Assembly: GCA_002395835.1 (NCBI GenBank)
Contig: DGVD01000017.1
Coordinates: 1 to 64,000 of the forward strand
Source: Bacteroidales bacterium UBA4293
GTDB lineage: Bacteria > Bacteroidota > Bacteroidia > Bacteroidales > Bacteroidaceae
Direction: 5' to 3'
DNA length: 64,000 nucleotides
Numbering within the stretch: the first letter of the stretch is position 1; every line of letters begins with the position of its first letter. The notes below the pieces were generated by a model that saw only the letters and a program-made list of their open reading frames with translations, ran no database searches and had not been told where the DNA came from. A program made the position numbers and the translations under genes. Below, piece after piece: positions 1-6,377 of the stretch.

Positions 1-158
1 GTCAACTTTTTTTAGGCTAAGACACTTCTGAAAAAAAAGGAAATTAACCGGAATTTATTTTTGTATTTTGGTTTTGGTTCATTTTTTTCTATAATTTTAG
101 AAAATGCTTATTTTTCTGTCCTATCGGCCCCCCCCCCCTTCAAACCTCAAGTGGGGAC

Positions 159-174
159 TTTCTCAAATGGGGAC
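159..174 (+). repeat. Left terminal inverted repeat of the IS110-family element
   Basis: TTTCTCAAATGGGGAC, matched in inverse orientation at 1610-1625. An octamer TGGGGACT occurs just before it (about 152-159) and again overlapping its inner end. The last nine bases, AATGGGGAC, recur at 285-293 inside the candidate bridge RNA. Confidence 0.7.
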
Positions 175-211
175 TCTAAGTTTGCGCTAAATAAAAAATA
201 AGATTGAAGAA

Positions 212-243
212 TTTGCTTTAAGACGGTCTAATCCCTACCTTTG
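212..243 (+). promoter_or_regulatory. Bacteroidetes-type promoter inside the IS left end
   Basis: TTTG at 212-215, exactly 20 nt, then TACCTTTG at 236-243. This is a full match to the known Bacteroides consensus (-33 TTTG, -7 TAnnTTTG). A start near 250 would make a leader of about 195 nt before the transposase ATG, suited to a guide RNA plus transposase mRNA. Confidence 0.6.
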
Positions 244-248
244 TTGTA

Positions 249-440
249 AAAAGGAGGAAAAGGCCGGCAGGAAAGGGAAACTATAATGGGGACGATAGTC
301 CTTAAGAGTCTATTACCTGTCTAAGTCCTTCCTGCCTAGTTGCAAAGTCCATATAGAATGCCAGCGGCACTTTAGCCTATTTAGAGTCCGAGACCATACA
401 ACTATTGGCCAATTCCTTCAGTTTAACTGTGACAAAGGCA
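249..440 (+). ncRNA. Candidate bridge (seek) RNA of the IS110 element
   Basis: This stretch lies between the internal promoter and the transposase and shows RNA-like structure. GGCAGGAAAGG (266-276) can pair with CCTTCCTGCC (327-336) with one bulge, enclosing a GGAC-GATA-GTCC hairpin (290-301). The nine bases AATGGGGAC at 285-293 are identical to the inner part of the left terminal repeat, as expected if a loop recognises the element's own end. In IS110 systems such RNAs carry donor- and target-binding loops that guide recombination. Boundaries and loop assignments are inference. Confidence 0.4.
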
Positions 441-445
441 AAGGT

Positions 446-1480
446 ATGAAAAAAATCTTTATCGGTATCGATTTTTCCAAAGAAAAGTTCGATGTGACCC
501 TCATCCATGCAGAGGGAGTGAAGGAATGTGCCCCCAGCGCGCACGAAGTGTTTGACAACAAGCTGTCCGGTTTCCGCCGTCTGCTCAAGTGGGTGAAGTC
601 CCAGGCAGGAGAGGAAGCGGACACCTGGCTCTTCTGCGGAGAGAACACCGGAGGATACAGCATCGCCCTGAGCAACTTCATCTATGCCTGCGGGCACGAG
701 ATGTGGCTGGAATGCGCCTACAAGATAAAGCACTCCTCTGGAATACAGCGTGTTAAAAGCGATAGGGCAGACTCCAGGGTCATTGCCGAATATGCCATGC
801 GCAACTATGACAAGATGGTCCTCTACAAGCCCCTGAGCCCCTCGCTTTCGGATCTGAGAGAGCTTTTCCTTTACCGTCACAGTTTGGTCAAGCATAAAGT
901 AACATTGACCGTCAGAAGGGAGGAGAAACGGCTCACACAGGAGAAGTCCAAGCCAAGGGCCTTGATGTCCAAAACCAGCAAGCATCTCATCGCCGAGGTG
1001 AACAAGTCCATAGCCGTGATTGAGAAGGAGATCAAGGAAACCATCGATGCGGATGAGGAGCTCCGGGAGATCTTCGGGATCATCACCTCCATGCCGGGCG
1101 TAGGTACCCAGAACGCAGTCTGCCTGATGGTCTATACGGACAACTTCAGGAGGTTTGGCCTGGACTCGCGCAAGATAGCCTGCTACTACGGCATAGCCCC
1201 GTTCGGGCGACAATCGGGAAGCAGCATCCACAGCAGGCCGCAGGTCAGTCCCTTTGCCAACAGAATGATCAAATCACTACTCTCGCAGGCAGCACTGGCT
1301 GCCATCAAGTCTGACGCCAGCTTTAGAAGTTACTATCAACGGCTCATTGCCCGTGGAAAGCAGCCTCTGCTAGCGCAAAACAACATCAAGAACAAGATGC
1401 TGCACATCATCGTAGCCATGATCAGAAACAAAGTGAAGTACAACCCTGATTACGTCTACCCGACAAAAGAAATTGCTTAG
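446..1480 (+). CDS. IS110-family DEDD transposase
   Basis: A 344-aa recombinase. The N-terminal RuvC-like DEDD_Tnp_IS110 domain shows GIDFSKEKFDV with Asp9, Glu66 in CGENTGG and the pair Asp106/Asp109 in SDRADS, the expected acidic tetrad. The C-terminal Transposase_20 part (about residues 205-310) contains MPGVGTQNA and the Ser-rich GIAPFGRQSGSS segment, where the family's catalytic serine lies. Length is normal for the family (about 300-400 aa) and no frameshift is seen, so the element is probably active or recently active. Its codon use is more G+C-rich than the neighbouring toxin-antitoxin and defence genes. Confidence 0.93.
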   Translation: MKKIFIGIDFSKEKFDVTLIHAEGVKECAPSAHEVFDNKLSGFRRLLKWVKSQAGEEADTWLFCGENTGGYSIALSNFIYACGHEMWLECAYKIKHSSGIQRVKSDRADSRVIAEYAMRNYDKMVLYKPLSPSLSDLRELFLYRHSLVKHKVTLTVRREEKRLTQEKSKPRALMSKTSKHLIAEVNKSIAVIEKEIKETIDADEELREIFGIITSMPGVGTQNAVCLMVYTDNFRRFGLDSRKIACYYGIAPFGRQSGSSIHSRPQVSPFANRMIKSLLSQAALAAIKSDASFRSYYQRLIARGKQPLLAQNNIKNKMLHIIVAMIRNKVKYNPDYVYPTKEIA

Positions 1481-1541
1481 TTCGTGAAATGTTAAATATA
1501 TAGTTAAATCACAGGAAAAACTTGGAATTTACCATAGAATG

Positions 1542-1610
1542 CAGGTACAATTTGAGAAAAGCAGCTAAGTACCTAAGCCTAGCTTTTTTCTTTTTCTCAA
1601 ATTGTACCTG
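1542..1610 (+). terminator. Long hairpin at the IS right end
   Basis: Perfect 19-bp arms: CAGGTACAATTTGAGAAAA at 1542-1560 and its reverse complement at 1592-1610, with a 31-nt loop that itself contains AGCTA/TAGCT. It may terminate transposase transcription, shield the element from outside transcription, or present the right end as folded DNA. It abuts the right inverted repeat. Confidence 0.5.
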
Positions 1611-1625
1611 TCCCCATTTGAGAAA
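1610..1625 (-). repeat. Right terminal inverted repeat of the IS110-family element
   Basis: GTCCCCATTTGAGAAA, exact reverse complement of 159-174. It directly abuts the 3' hairpin at 1542-1610, whose arms share the TTTGAGAAA motif. Confidence 0.7.
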
Positions 1626-1630
1626 CCCCG

Positions 1631-1690
1631 GAAGATTACTAATCTTACCCTTTGAAGAATACTAATCCTAAGGTCTGAAGATTACTAATC
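1631..1690 (+). repeat. Three copies of a 14-bp direct repeat, 23-bp period
   Basis: GAAGATTACTAATC at 1631-1644 and 1677-1690 and GAAGAATACTAATC at 1654-1667, with starts exactly 23 bp apart, immediately outside the IS right end. No ORF uses them. Function unknown. Confidence 0.6.
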
Positions 1691-1786
1691 CTTAGCCCTA
1701 CATTCTATTAAGCATTTGAGTTAGTTTAAATAAAGGCGACGAGCGAAGCAATGTCGCCCAGAAAGGAGGGGGATTCCGGCCTCATG

Positions 1787-1901
1787 GATTTCAGGTTAAG
1801 AAAATCGGGTGGCTGTAGGCGTTAAGAAACGCAAACTGTTTGAGGAGCGCAGCTCCGAGTTTTTGCGTTTTAGCCTGCAGTGGCCGATTTTTACTGAAAT
1901 C
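1787..1901. repeat. Extended ~115-nt hairpin element
   Basis: Nested complementary blocks run inward in order: GATTTCAG (1787-1794) with CTGAAATC (1894-1901); AAAATCGG (1801-1808) with CCGATTTT (1884-1891); GGC (1818-1820) with GCC (1873-1875); AAACGCAAA (1827-1835) with TTTGCGTTT (1862-1870); GGAGC (1844-1848) with GCTCC (1852-1856). The whole segment can fold as one long hairpin in RNA or as a cruciform. I have an impression of similar sequence in other Bacteroidales genomes but cannot verify it. Short ORFs here are incidental. Confidence 0.55.
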
Positions 1902-1928
1902 CGTGCAGCCGGCGAATTTCTTTTTTGG

Positions 1929-2044
1929 TACTTTTTTCTTTTTTCGTGAAAAGAAAAAAGTATGAAGGGGGCAATGGGGGCAAAGCCCCCGAAACAGGGG
2001 CCCGGGGAAGAATTCCCCGAAAAGGGGTCCAGGGGCAGAGCCCC
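1929..2044. repeat. Cluster of A/T-rich and G/C-rich hairpins
   Basis: TACTTTTTTCTT (1929-1940) is inverted as AAGAAAAAAGTA (1951-1962). Three triloop hairpins with G/C stems follow: GGGGGC-AAA-GCCCCC (1976-1990), CGGGGAA-GAA-TTCCCCG (2003-2019) and GGGGC-AGA-GCCCC (2032-2044). Each is followed by GAAA. The cluster lies past the 3' end of the minus-strand DUF4248 gene and could act as a transcription barrier or a structured RNA. Confidence 0.5.
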
Positions 2045-2088
2045 CGAAAGAAGAAGTCCAAGAGGAACCACTTCCTCTTCCCTCCTCC

Positions 2089-2304
2089 TTACGGTTCCCC
2101 CAAATACTCAAAAATAAGCCTCACCTGCAAGCTGGTAAAATAATGCTGGTTCGTCCGGTACCCCGTCTCCTGTAGCTGCTCCATCAGCTTCCGGTTCCCC
2201 TTGATCCAAGACATTAAACGGTTCAAGGCACTGTGGTTCGTAGCACTCAAATCCGGCGCATAGGCCATGGCCAACTCACTCTTTGTGTAAGGTCTTATCT
2301 GCAT
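2089..2304 (-). CDS. DUF4248 domain-containing protein
   Basis: A 71-aa protein matching the DUF4248 family of small Bacteroidales proteins. It has a short N-terminal block (RPYTKSELAMAYAP), a helical ALNRLMSWIKGN segment and the family's C-terminal signature VRLIFEYLGEP. The function of the family is not established. The gene is divergent from the HU-like gene 214 bp away, a pairing I recall as common near capsule loci and mobile islands of Bacteroidales. A -7 box (TATCTTTG on the minus strand, 2328-2335) lies about 24 bp upstream of the ATG. Confidence 0.8.
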   Translation of the reverse strand: MQIRPYTKSELAMAYAPDLSATNHSALNRLMSWIKGNRKLMEQLQETGYRTNQHYFTSLQVRLIFEYLGEP

Positions 2305-2327
2305 ATTCTTTCCTTTTATTGATTACA

Positions 2328-2335
2328 CAAAGATA
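2328..2335 (-). promoter_or_regulatory. Putative -7 element for the DUF4248 gene
   Basis: TATCTTTG on the minus strand fits TAnnTTTG. No TTTG lies at the proper -33 distance, so this is a partial match only. Confidence 0.4.
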
Positions 2336-2442
2336 CACATTTTTCCGCAAATAAGGAAGCACTTTCCTCACGGATTATCACTTAATCTCATACTTTTTTA
2401 AAAGCCATTCTTCTCTCTCATAATTAGGGATTTACGTCATCG

Positions 2443-2450
2443 TATCTTTG
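2443..2450 (+). promoter_or_regulatory. Putative -7 element for the HU-like gene
   Basis: TATCTTTG matches the TAnnTTTG consensus and lies about 70 bp before the HU-like ATG. The -33 TTTG is not present at the usual spacing. Confidence 0.4.
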
Positions 2451-2518
2451 CATTGTGAACGAGGATGAAGCGCGCCATCGGGAAGTCACGTATGTCAAAC
2501 TAAAACCTTATAAATAGA

Positions 2519-3229
2519 ATGGGAAAAATCAAGTATTCCATCGTGCAACGCACGGTGAATCTGGCCGAACAAGCGTTGGCCAAGCAGAACGGCAACGAGG
2601 ACAGTTTCGTGCCAAAAGTGAAATTTTATGGGGCCGCTCAGCAGACCGACTGCCTCACCCTGGACCAGTTTGCCAAGCATATCAGCGAGCACCATAGTAA
2701 GTACGGAAAGGGCGACATCTACTGCGTGCTGGTAGAGATGGTGAGCTGTATGCGGGAGCAGCTGCTCCTGGGCAACAAGATCTCCCTGGGCGACATGGGC
2801 AACTTCTACATCACGCTCTCCAGCAAGGGTGCCGAGTACTACGGCGAGTTTACCGCTCAGAACATCACCCACGTGAACGTGCGTTGGGAGCAGGGCCAGC
2901 AGTTCAAGGACCTGCTGAACGACGCCAACTTTGAGTTGGTAGAGACTCGCAAGGCTGCAGCCGCTACCATGAAACAGGTTCGCGAGTCGTTCCCTTCTCG
3001 CCCAGAGGATGAATCAGCCGAAGGCTCATCTAGCTCTTCCAGCTCAGAAGGCAGCGGCAGCTCTACCTCAGGTTCAGGCAGCACAGACTCCGGCAGCGGC
3101 ACATCAGGCGGTGAGAACACCGGCGGAACTACCGAGGAAGGTGGCGACTCAGGCATGGACTGGATCCACGTCTCCTGCAAACGAGACCTTCAGCAGAACA
3201 GATTGGTCAGTGCAGAGTATAAGAAATAA
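2519..3229 (+). CDS. HU-family DNA-binding protein with Ser/Gly-rich tail
   Basis: A 236-aa protein. Residues 1-125 are a Bacteroidetes-type HU/IHF-like domain: MGKIKYSIVQRTVN start, a helical LDQFAKHISEHHSKYGKGDIY region and GNKISLGDMGNFYITLSSKG at the dimer core. Residues about 160-210 are a low-complexity Ser/Gly/Thr linker, then a short tail MDWIHVSCKRDLQQN. These proteins are larger than canonical HU (about 90 aa) and are presumed nucleoid or mobile-island architectural proteins. The N-acetylmuramoyl amidase often found downstream in Bacteroidales is absent; a terminator follows directly. Codon use is G+C-rich relative to the next operon. Confidence 0.85.
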   Translation: MGKIKYSIVQRTVNLAEQALAKQNGNEDSFVPKVKFYGAAQQTDCLTLDQFAKHISEHHSKYGKGDIYCVLVEMVSCMREQLLLGNKISLGDMGNFYITLSSKGAEYYGEFTAQNITHVNVRWEQGQQFKDLLNDANFELVETRKAAAATMKQVRESFPSRPEDESAEGSSSSSSSEGSGSSTSGSGSTDSGSGTSGGENTGGTTEEGGDSGMDWIHVSCKRDLQQNRLVSAEYKK

Positions 3230-3232
3230 ACA

Positions 3233-3278
3233 CCCGCCCCGCTATAGCTTTTAGAGAGAAGGACTATGGTGGGGCGGG
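3233..3278 (+). terminator. Terminator-like hairpin after the HU-like gene
   Basis: CCCGCCCC (3233-3240) pairs with GGGGCGGG (3271-3278), extended inward by ATAG/CTAT. It begins three bases after the stop codon. A/T-rich sequence follows rather than a clean T-run. Confidence 0.6.
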
Positions 3279-3353
3279 ATAATTTATACCTTTTATAAAG
3301 TTTAGTTTATAAAGAAGGGCAGGTTTTATAAAGTATGATTAATAAAAGCAGTT

Positions 3354-3713
3354 TCAATCCTGTCCTAGATTCTTGATGGTAGCTTGAAGTTCCTTTTTCC
3401 CCTTAAGTCTAGCTGAATGATTTCCCGCTCTACGCAGTCTCCTGAGCCGAGAACTTTGCTCCTCCGCTTCTCCAAACCGGTTCCTGGACTGTGCAATGAG
3501 CCCCTTACCAGTTTTTCCTTTTCTAAGACCGGAAGCCTTAGTTCCCTCTGGGTGGCGAGCATGATCCTCCACCGCACTCTCCAGCTCCTGATAATGCTGG
3601 TTTAGAGAAGAGAGGATGGTTATCCCAGTTTCCTTCGCCAGCTTCTCCCTGTGCTGGTGAAGAGTCTTCATTCTTAACGTGAAGGATTTTTTTGTGCGGT
3701 GTAAGGGGGTCAT
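3354..3713 (-). CDS. Hypothetical basic protein, 119 aa
   Basis: I do not recognise this protein. The frame is open from 3773, but a full-consensus promoter sits at 3743-3774 inside that extension, so the Met at 3713 (MTPLHRTKKSFT) is the likely start, with a leader of about 20 nt. The product is Arg/Lys-rich: helical first half (KTLHQHREKLAKETGITI) and a basic second half (SSRLRRLRRAGNHSARLKGKK). No known motif is visible. It lies divergent from the toxin-antitoxin operon across a set of 11-bp repeats and could be its neighbour's regulator or an unrelated remnant. The strong promoter is the main argument that it is real. Confidence 0.45.
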   Translation of the reverse strand: MTPLHRTKKSFTLRMKTLHQHREKLAKETGITILSSLNQHYQELESAVEDHARHPEGTKASGLRKGKTGKGLIAQSRNRFGEAEEQSSRLRRLRRAGNHSARLKGKKELQATIKNLGQD

Positions 3714-3742
3714 GAGTGGTTTGGTAATTATATTATCCTTTG

Positions 3743-3774
3743 CAAAGGTACAATAGAGTGTGCAATAACTCAAA
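3743..3774 (-). promoter_or_regulatory. Consensus promoter for the 119-aa ORF
   Basis: On the minus strand: TTTG (3774-3771), 20 nt, TACCTTTG (3750-3743). This is a perfect Bacteroidetes promoter with the same spacing as the IS and toxin-antitoxin promoters in this window. Confidence 0.6.
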
Positions 3775-3810
3775 CTTTTGGCAGAAAATGGAAATAGTAG
3801 GAGGTAACAG

Positions 3811-3851
3811 CTTAGTCCCTTCTTAGTCCTAACTTAGTCCCAACTTAGTCC
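3811..3851 (+). repeat. Four CTTAGTCC repeats with exact 11-bp period
   Basis: CTTAGTCC starts at 3811, 3822, 3833 and 3844. An 11-bp step keeps all copies on nearly the same face of the helix, typical of a cooperative protein-binding array. It lies between two divergent promoters (3743-3774 minus, 3909-3940 plus), so it may control either or both. Confidence 0.6.
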
Positions 3852-3908
3852 TTCTGTTATGGTAAAAACATAAAGGAATGGATGAAATACAACTTTAAGG
3901 TTGGAATA

Positions 3909-3940
3909 TTTGCATATTTCAGTCTTTTTTAGTATTTTTG
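3909..3940 (+). promoter_or_regulatory. Consensus promoter of the toxin-antitoxin operon
   Basis: TTTG at 3909-3912, 20 nt, TATTTTTG at 3933-3940: a full Bacteroidetes -33/-7 match, about 20 bp before the toxin ATG at 3961. Confidence 0.65.
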
Positions 3941-3951
3941 CAATTGCAAAA
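3936..3951. promoter_or_regulatory. Palindromic operator over the -7 box
   Basis: TTTTGCAATTGCAAAA is a perfect 16-bp palindrome overlapping the -7 element. Its position predicts repression when bound, most likely by the HTH antitoxin encoded by the second gene, as is usual for toxin-antitoxin autoregulation. Binding is inferred. Confidence 0.55.
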
Positions 3952-3960
3952 CATGAATGA

Positions 3961-4326
3961 ATGATAACAAAAGACGAAGTTCAGAGTTTTTTGAATCAGT
4001 TTCACGAGAAAATGAAAATCTTTGGCATTATTTATCGAGATGATCGTGGAAAGAATCAAAAGACACTTGAAGAACTAGAGATTGTACCACTATATAGAAA
4101 GGTTGTAATAGAGAACCTAGTTGTTGAAGATTATGTTCAGGGCCCAGTAGTAGATGAATTGAATAAACTTGGGGAAATGTGGGTTTTTGGAAAAGATGTG
4201 AAAGGACGTGAAGTTTATATTAAAATAATGATGGGTGGTGTGGGTTGCCAGACCATCTGCATCTCATTCCATTTAGCTGAGCATCCATTAGTATATCCAT
4301 TTAAAGGTGAGGAGGATCAATCATGA
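3961..4326 (+). CDS. MqsR-like toxin of a type II toxin-antitoxin system
   Basis: A 121-aa protein whose C-terminal half (GREVYIKIMM...CISFHLAEHPL) resembles the YLKI...VSFK core of MqsR/RelE-fold mRNA interferases, although it is longer than MqsR (about 98 aa). Its stop codon overlaps the ATG of the next gene by four bases, and that gene encodes an HTH/SocA-type antitoxin. The assignment rests on this gene order plus limited similarity. It presumably cleaves mRNA when released. It is the first gene of a three-gene operon behind an operator-covered promoter; toxin-before-antitoxin order also occurs in mqsRA. Confidence 0.6.
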   Translation: MITKDEVQSFLNQFHEKMKIFGIIYRDDRGKNQKTLEELEIVPLYRKVVIENLVVEDYVQGPVVDELNKLGEMWVFGKDVKGREVYIKIMMGGVGCQTICISFHLAEHPLVYPFKGEEDQS

Positions 4327-5312
4327 AAAGTCCATTTACCGGTAAGGAAATGAAGCGAGTGTACGAGAAACGTACATGGAACTTCCGAGGTGAGCAGTAT
4401 GAATATGAGCATATGGCCTGGCTATGCGAAGATACTGGTGAACAGTTTACCGATGATGAAAGCGATACAGCTGGATTTATTCAAGTAACAAATCAGTATC
4501 GGGCGAAGTATGGTATTCCATATACGGATGAGATAATAGCTGTCCGTCAACGTTACGGAATCAGTGCAGCTAAGATGTCGCTTATTCTAGGTATTGGAGT
4601 AAATCAATATCGGTTGTATGAACAGGGCGAAGTTCCCAGTGTATCCAATGGAAGAATGATCCGCTCTATCATGAATCCCAAGGTTATGCTAGATATGGTG
4701 GAAAGTTCCAAAAACGAATTAGCAGAGTCGGAATACGAGAAGATAAAGAATAAAGTGCAAGCCATTATAGCAAGCAGTGATGCTTATAAAATGGAGCAGT
4801 ATGAAACAAATAGGATTTTCAACACACCTCGCGGACCCGAAAATGGATACGCACAACTGTCCCTGGTTAGGCTAAAAAACATCATGCTTTATATATTAAA
4901 CAGGTGTGATGACGTCTGGTGTACTAAAATGAATAAACTATTGTTCTACGTCGATTTTATGTCGTATAGAGAACGCGGTATGGCTATGACTGGCTTGTCC
5001 TATCGTGCCATAGACTTTGGCCCTGTTCCTGAGAGATGGGATAGAGTTTATAGTGAGTTCCCAGAGGTAAGACAAGAATTACGTCAGGTAAAAGACTTTG
5101 AAGGTAATGTCTTGATTGGTTTAGAAGAACCAGACGTAACTTTATTTACCGATACCGAATTGAAAGTTCTAGATACCATTTGCATGAAATTTGGGAAACT
5201 GACATCCCGTGAGATTTCCCGAATCAGCCATGACGAAAATGCCTGGCTCAATCATAAGGACAAGCATGAACATATACCTTTTGATGATGCATTTAAGATT
5301 AAGGCTATTTGA
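4323..5312 (+). CDS. HTH and SocA/Panacea (DUF4065) antitoxin
   Basis: A 329-aa protein with two recognisable parts. Residues 1-125 resemble MqsA: a short N-terminal module (only one of the usual zinc cysteines remains, in LCEDTGEQF) and an HTH around 75-115 (RQRYGISAAKMSLILGIGVNQYRLYEQGE). Residues about 180-320 form a SocA/Panacea domain (KMNKLLFYVDFMSYRERG, DFGPVPERWDRVY). Panacea domains are known to neutralise many unrelated toxins, so this protein probably both represses the operon through the palindrome at 3936-3951 and blocks the upstream toxin. The partial loss of the zinc-binding cysteines suggests that module is now only structural. Confidence 0.75.
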   Translation: MKSPFTGKEMKRVYEKRTWNFRGEQYEYEHMAWLCEDTGEQFTDDESDTAGFIQVTNQYRAKYGIPYTDEIIAVRQRYGISAAKMSLILGIGVNQYRLYEQGEVPSVSNGRMIRSIMNPKVMLDMVESSKNELAESEYEKIKNKVQAIIASSDAYKMEQYETNRIFNTPRGPENGYAQLSLVRLKNIMLYILNRCDDVWCTKMNKLLFYVDFMSYRERGMAMTGLSYRAIDFGPVPERWDRVYSEFPEVRQELRQVKDFEGNVLIGLEEPDVTLFTDTELKVLDTICMKFGKLTSREISRISHDENAWLNHKDKHEHIPFDDAFKIKAI

Positions 5313-5314
5313 AA

Positions 5315-6046
5315 ATGAATAACTTGAATGAAATATTTGTAGCTACTAAAGATAAAGAATACGTATTGGCTAAGATAGACGGTCTATGCCAAAAGTATAA
5401 TAACCGTAATGGAATAAACTATGAGCAACGGAAAGCTTTATTCAGAAACTACTGCCATGATACGTTGGAAGTCTTTAATGAATGCTTTGTAACATCTATG
5501 TTGGGAATTTCCAGGTGTAAAAAGAGAGTAGAGAAATTTCAAAAATCTGCCAATGTTAACATAGATGCAGCAACATTGGAAATACTGAAGCTGCTAGTAG
5601 ATTTGAAGGAACTTGTATCATCGATGGTGCCTATAAAAGACTTGCCTTCTTGCAAGAAATTGATAGGATTATCTGCTGAAGATATAATTGCAAAAGCCAA
5701 AGACTTAGAAAAATCTGGCATTGTGAAAGTAGGGGTAGGAGCTCTTCTTTTGAAATCAAAAATTAATGATGTGGTTGAAATAGAAGATGTCAGAGATTAC
5801 TATCAAAGAAATTTAGAGGAATTGTTAAGCGAAATCAAGATTAAAGGGGATAAAGGTGAGTCAATAAGTCTGATAGAGCAATTCTTACTAGATAAGTTCA
5901 ATGCAGAAATTGGCTATTGTAATTTAGCCCTGATTAAGGCAGGAATAGGCATTACTAAAGAGCTAAAAGATTTGGCCGAAATCGGTAAGAAGCATATAGA
6001 AAGGTATGAGGAAAATAAGTTTGTTGCTGTTTTGCTTCTGAATTGA
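5315..6046 (+). CDS. Unknown third gene of the toxin-antitoxin operon
   Basis: I do not recognise this 243-aa protein. It is Lys/Glu-rich and mostly helical, without signal peptide or membrane segment. A TTG at 5309 would extend it by two residues and overlap the antitoxin stop, but the ATG at 5315 (MNNLNEIF), two bases after that stop, is the more natural start. Tight linkage implies co-expression with the toxin and antitoxin. A helical middle (AEDIIAKAKDLEKSGIVKVGVG) and the late motif FNAEIGYCNLALIKAGIGI show no catalytic signature I can name. It could be an accessory chaperone, a sensor or a passenger. Confidence 0.6.
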   Translation: MNNLNEIFVATKDKEYVLAKIDGLCQKYNNRNGINYEQRKALFRNYCHDTLEVFNECFVTSMLGISRCKKRVEKFQKSANVNIDAATLEILKLLVDLKELVSSMVPIKDLPSCKKLIGLSAEDIIAKAKDLEKSGIVKVGVGALLLKSKINDVVEIEDVRDYYQRNLEELLSEIKIKGDKGESISLIEQFLLDKFNAEIGYCNLALIKAGIGITKELKDLAEIGKKHIERYEENKFVAVLLLN

Positions 6047-6377
6047 AGTGTGTTAATACACTTAAGGTATGAATATAAATTCTACCTGTGTAAATAGCAT
6101 CCGCTTCAAAATCTGATCTTTATGTTTCCAGTAGTTAGCAAAGTAAGTTTTCTATAACTCTAAACTCAATTTGCAGCATAACCCCCTTGTTCTTCAATAG
6201 TTATAGGACTTATAAGCAGAGTTCAAGATGAATTAGCAAGAATATAAAAAGAATAAATAAATGTAAATTATCTCTATTTCTAGATATTTATTAAAAAATG
6301 CTAAAAAGAGGCAAAAGAAGCCTATAAAAACAAAATTAGTCACTAAATTTACAAATTAAAAAGACCAGTAAAGCAAG
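6047..6377. other. Intergenic region before the methyltransferase operon
   Basis: About 330 bp, A/T-rich. A weak hairpin (AAGTGT-6 nt-ACACTT, 6046-6063) follows the preceding stop codon. TAAATTTA at 6344-6351 is a one-mismatch -7 box and the best promoter candidate for the methyltransferase operon; no proper -33 is seen. No gene is visible. Confidence 0.4.

Larger units (their letters stand above)
159..1625 (+). mobile_element. IS110-family insertion sequence
   Basis: The element is bounded by a perfect 16-bp inverted repeat, TTTCTCAAATGGGGAC at 159-174 and its reverse complement at 1610-1625, giving about 1467 bp, a normal length for IS110/IS1111 elements. It holds one DEDD transposase gene, about 270 nt of non-coding DNA before it and about 130 nt after it. 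Classical IS110 members lack terminal repeats while IS1111 members have subterminal ones, so the true ends may lie a few bases outside these repeats. The long, structured 5' non-coding part favours the IS110 layout, in which the bridge RNA is encoded upstream of the transposase. No target duplication is evident, as expected for this family. Confidence 0.75.
1626..2088. other. Gene-free structured region between IS and DUF4248 gene
   Basis: About 460 bp with no credible gene. It contains the 23-bp-period repeats, the long hairpin and the hairpin cluster annotated separately. Short reading frames on both strands are low-complexity translations of the palindromes. Confidence 0.6.

Noticed and set aside
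1..158. A gene or element left of the IS
   Set aside because: The first 158 bases are T-rich with an 11-C tract at 128-138 and contain no open frame or motif that can be assigned.
377..1231. 284-codon open frame on the minus strand opposite the transposase
   Set aside because: It is the antisense of a clear IS110 transposase and shows no motif; the long frame follows from biased codon use.
1791..2143. Overlapping short frames on both strands in the hairpin region
   Set aside because: They translate palindromic and homopurine tracts (runs of Lys, Gly, Pro, Phe) and have no start or family support.
3365..3713. IS66-type transposase remnant in the 119-aa ORF
   Set aside because: A short stretch loosely resembles the segment before the IS66 RGR motif, but no DDE block follows in any frame.
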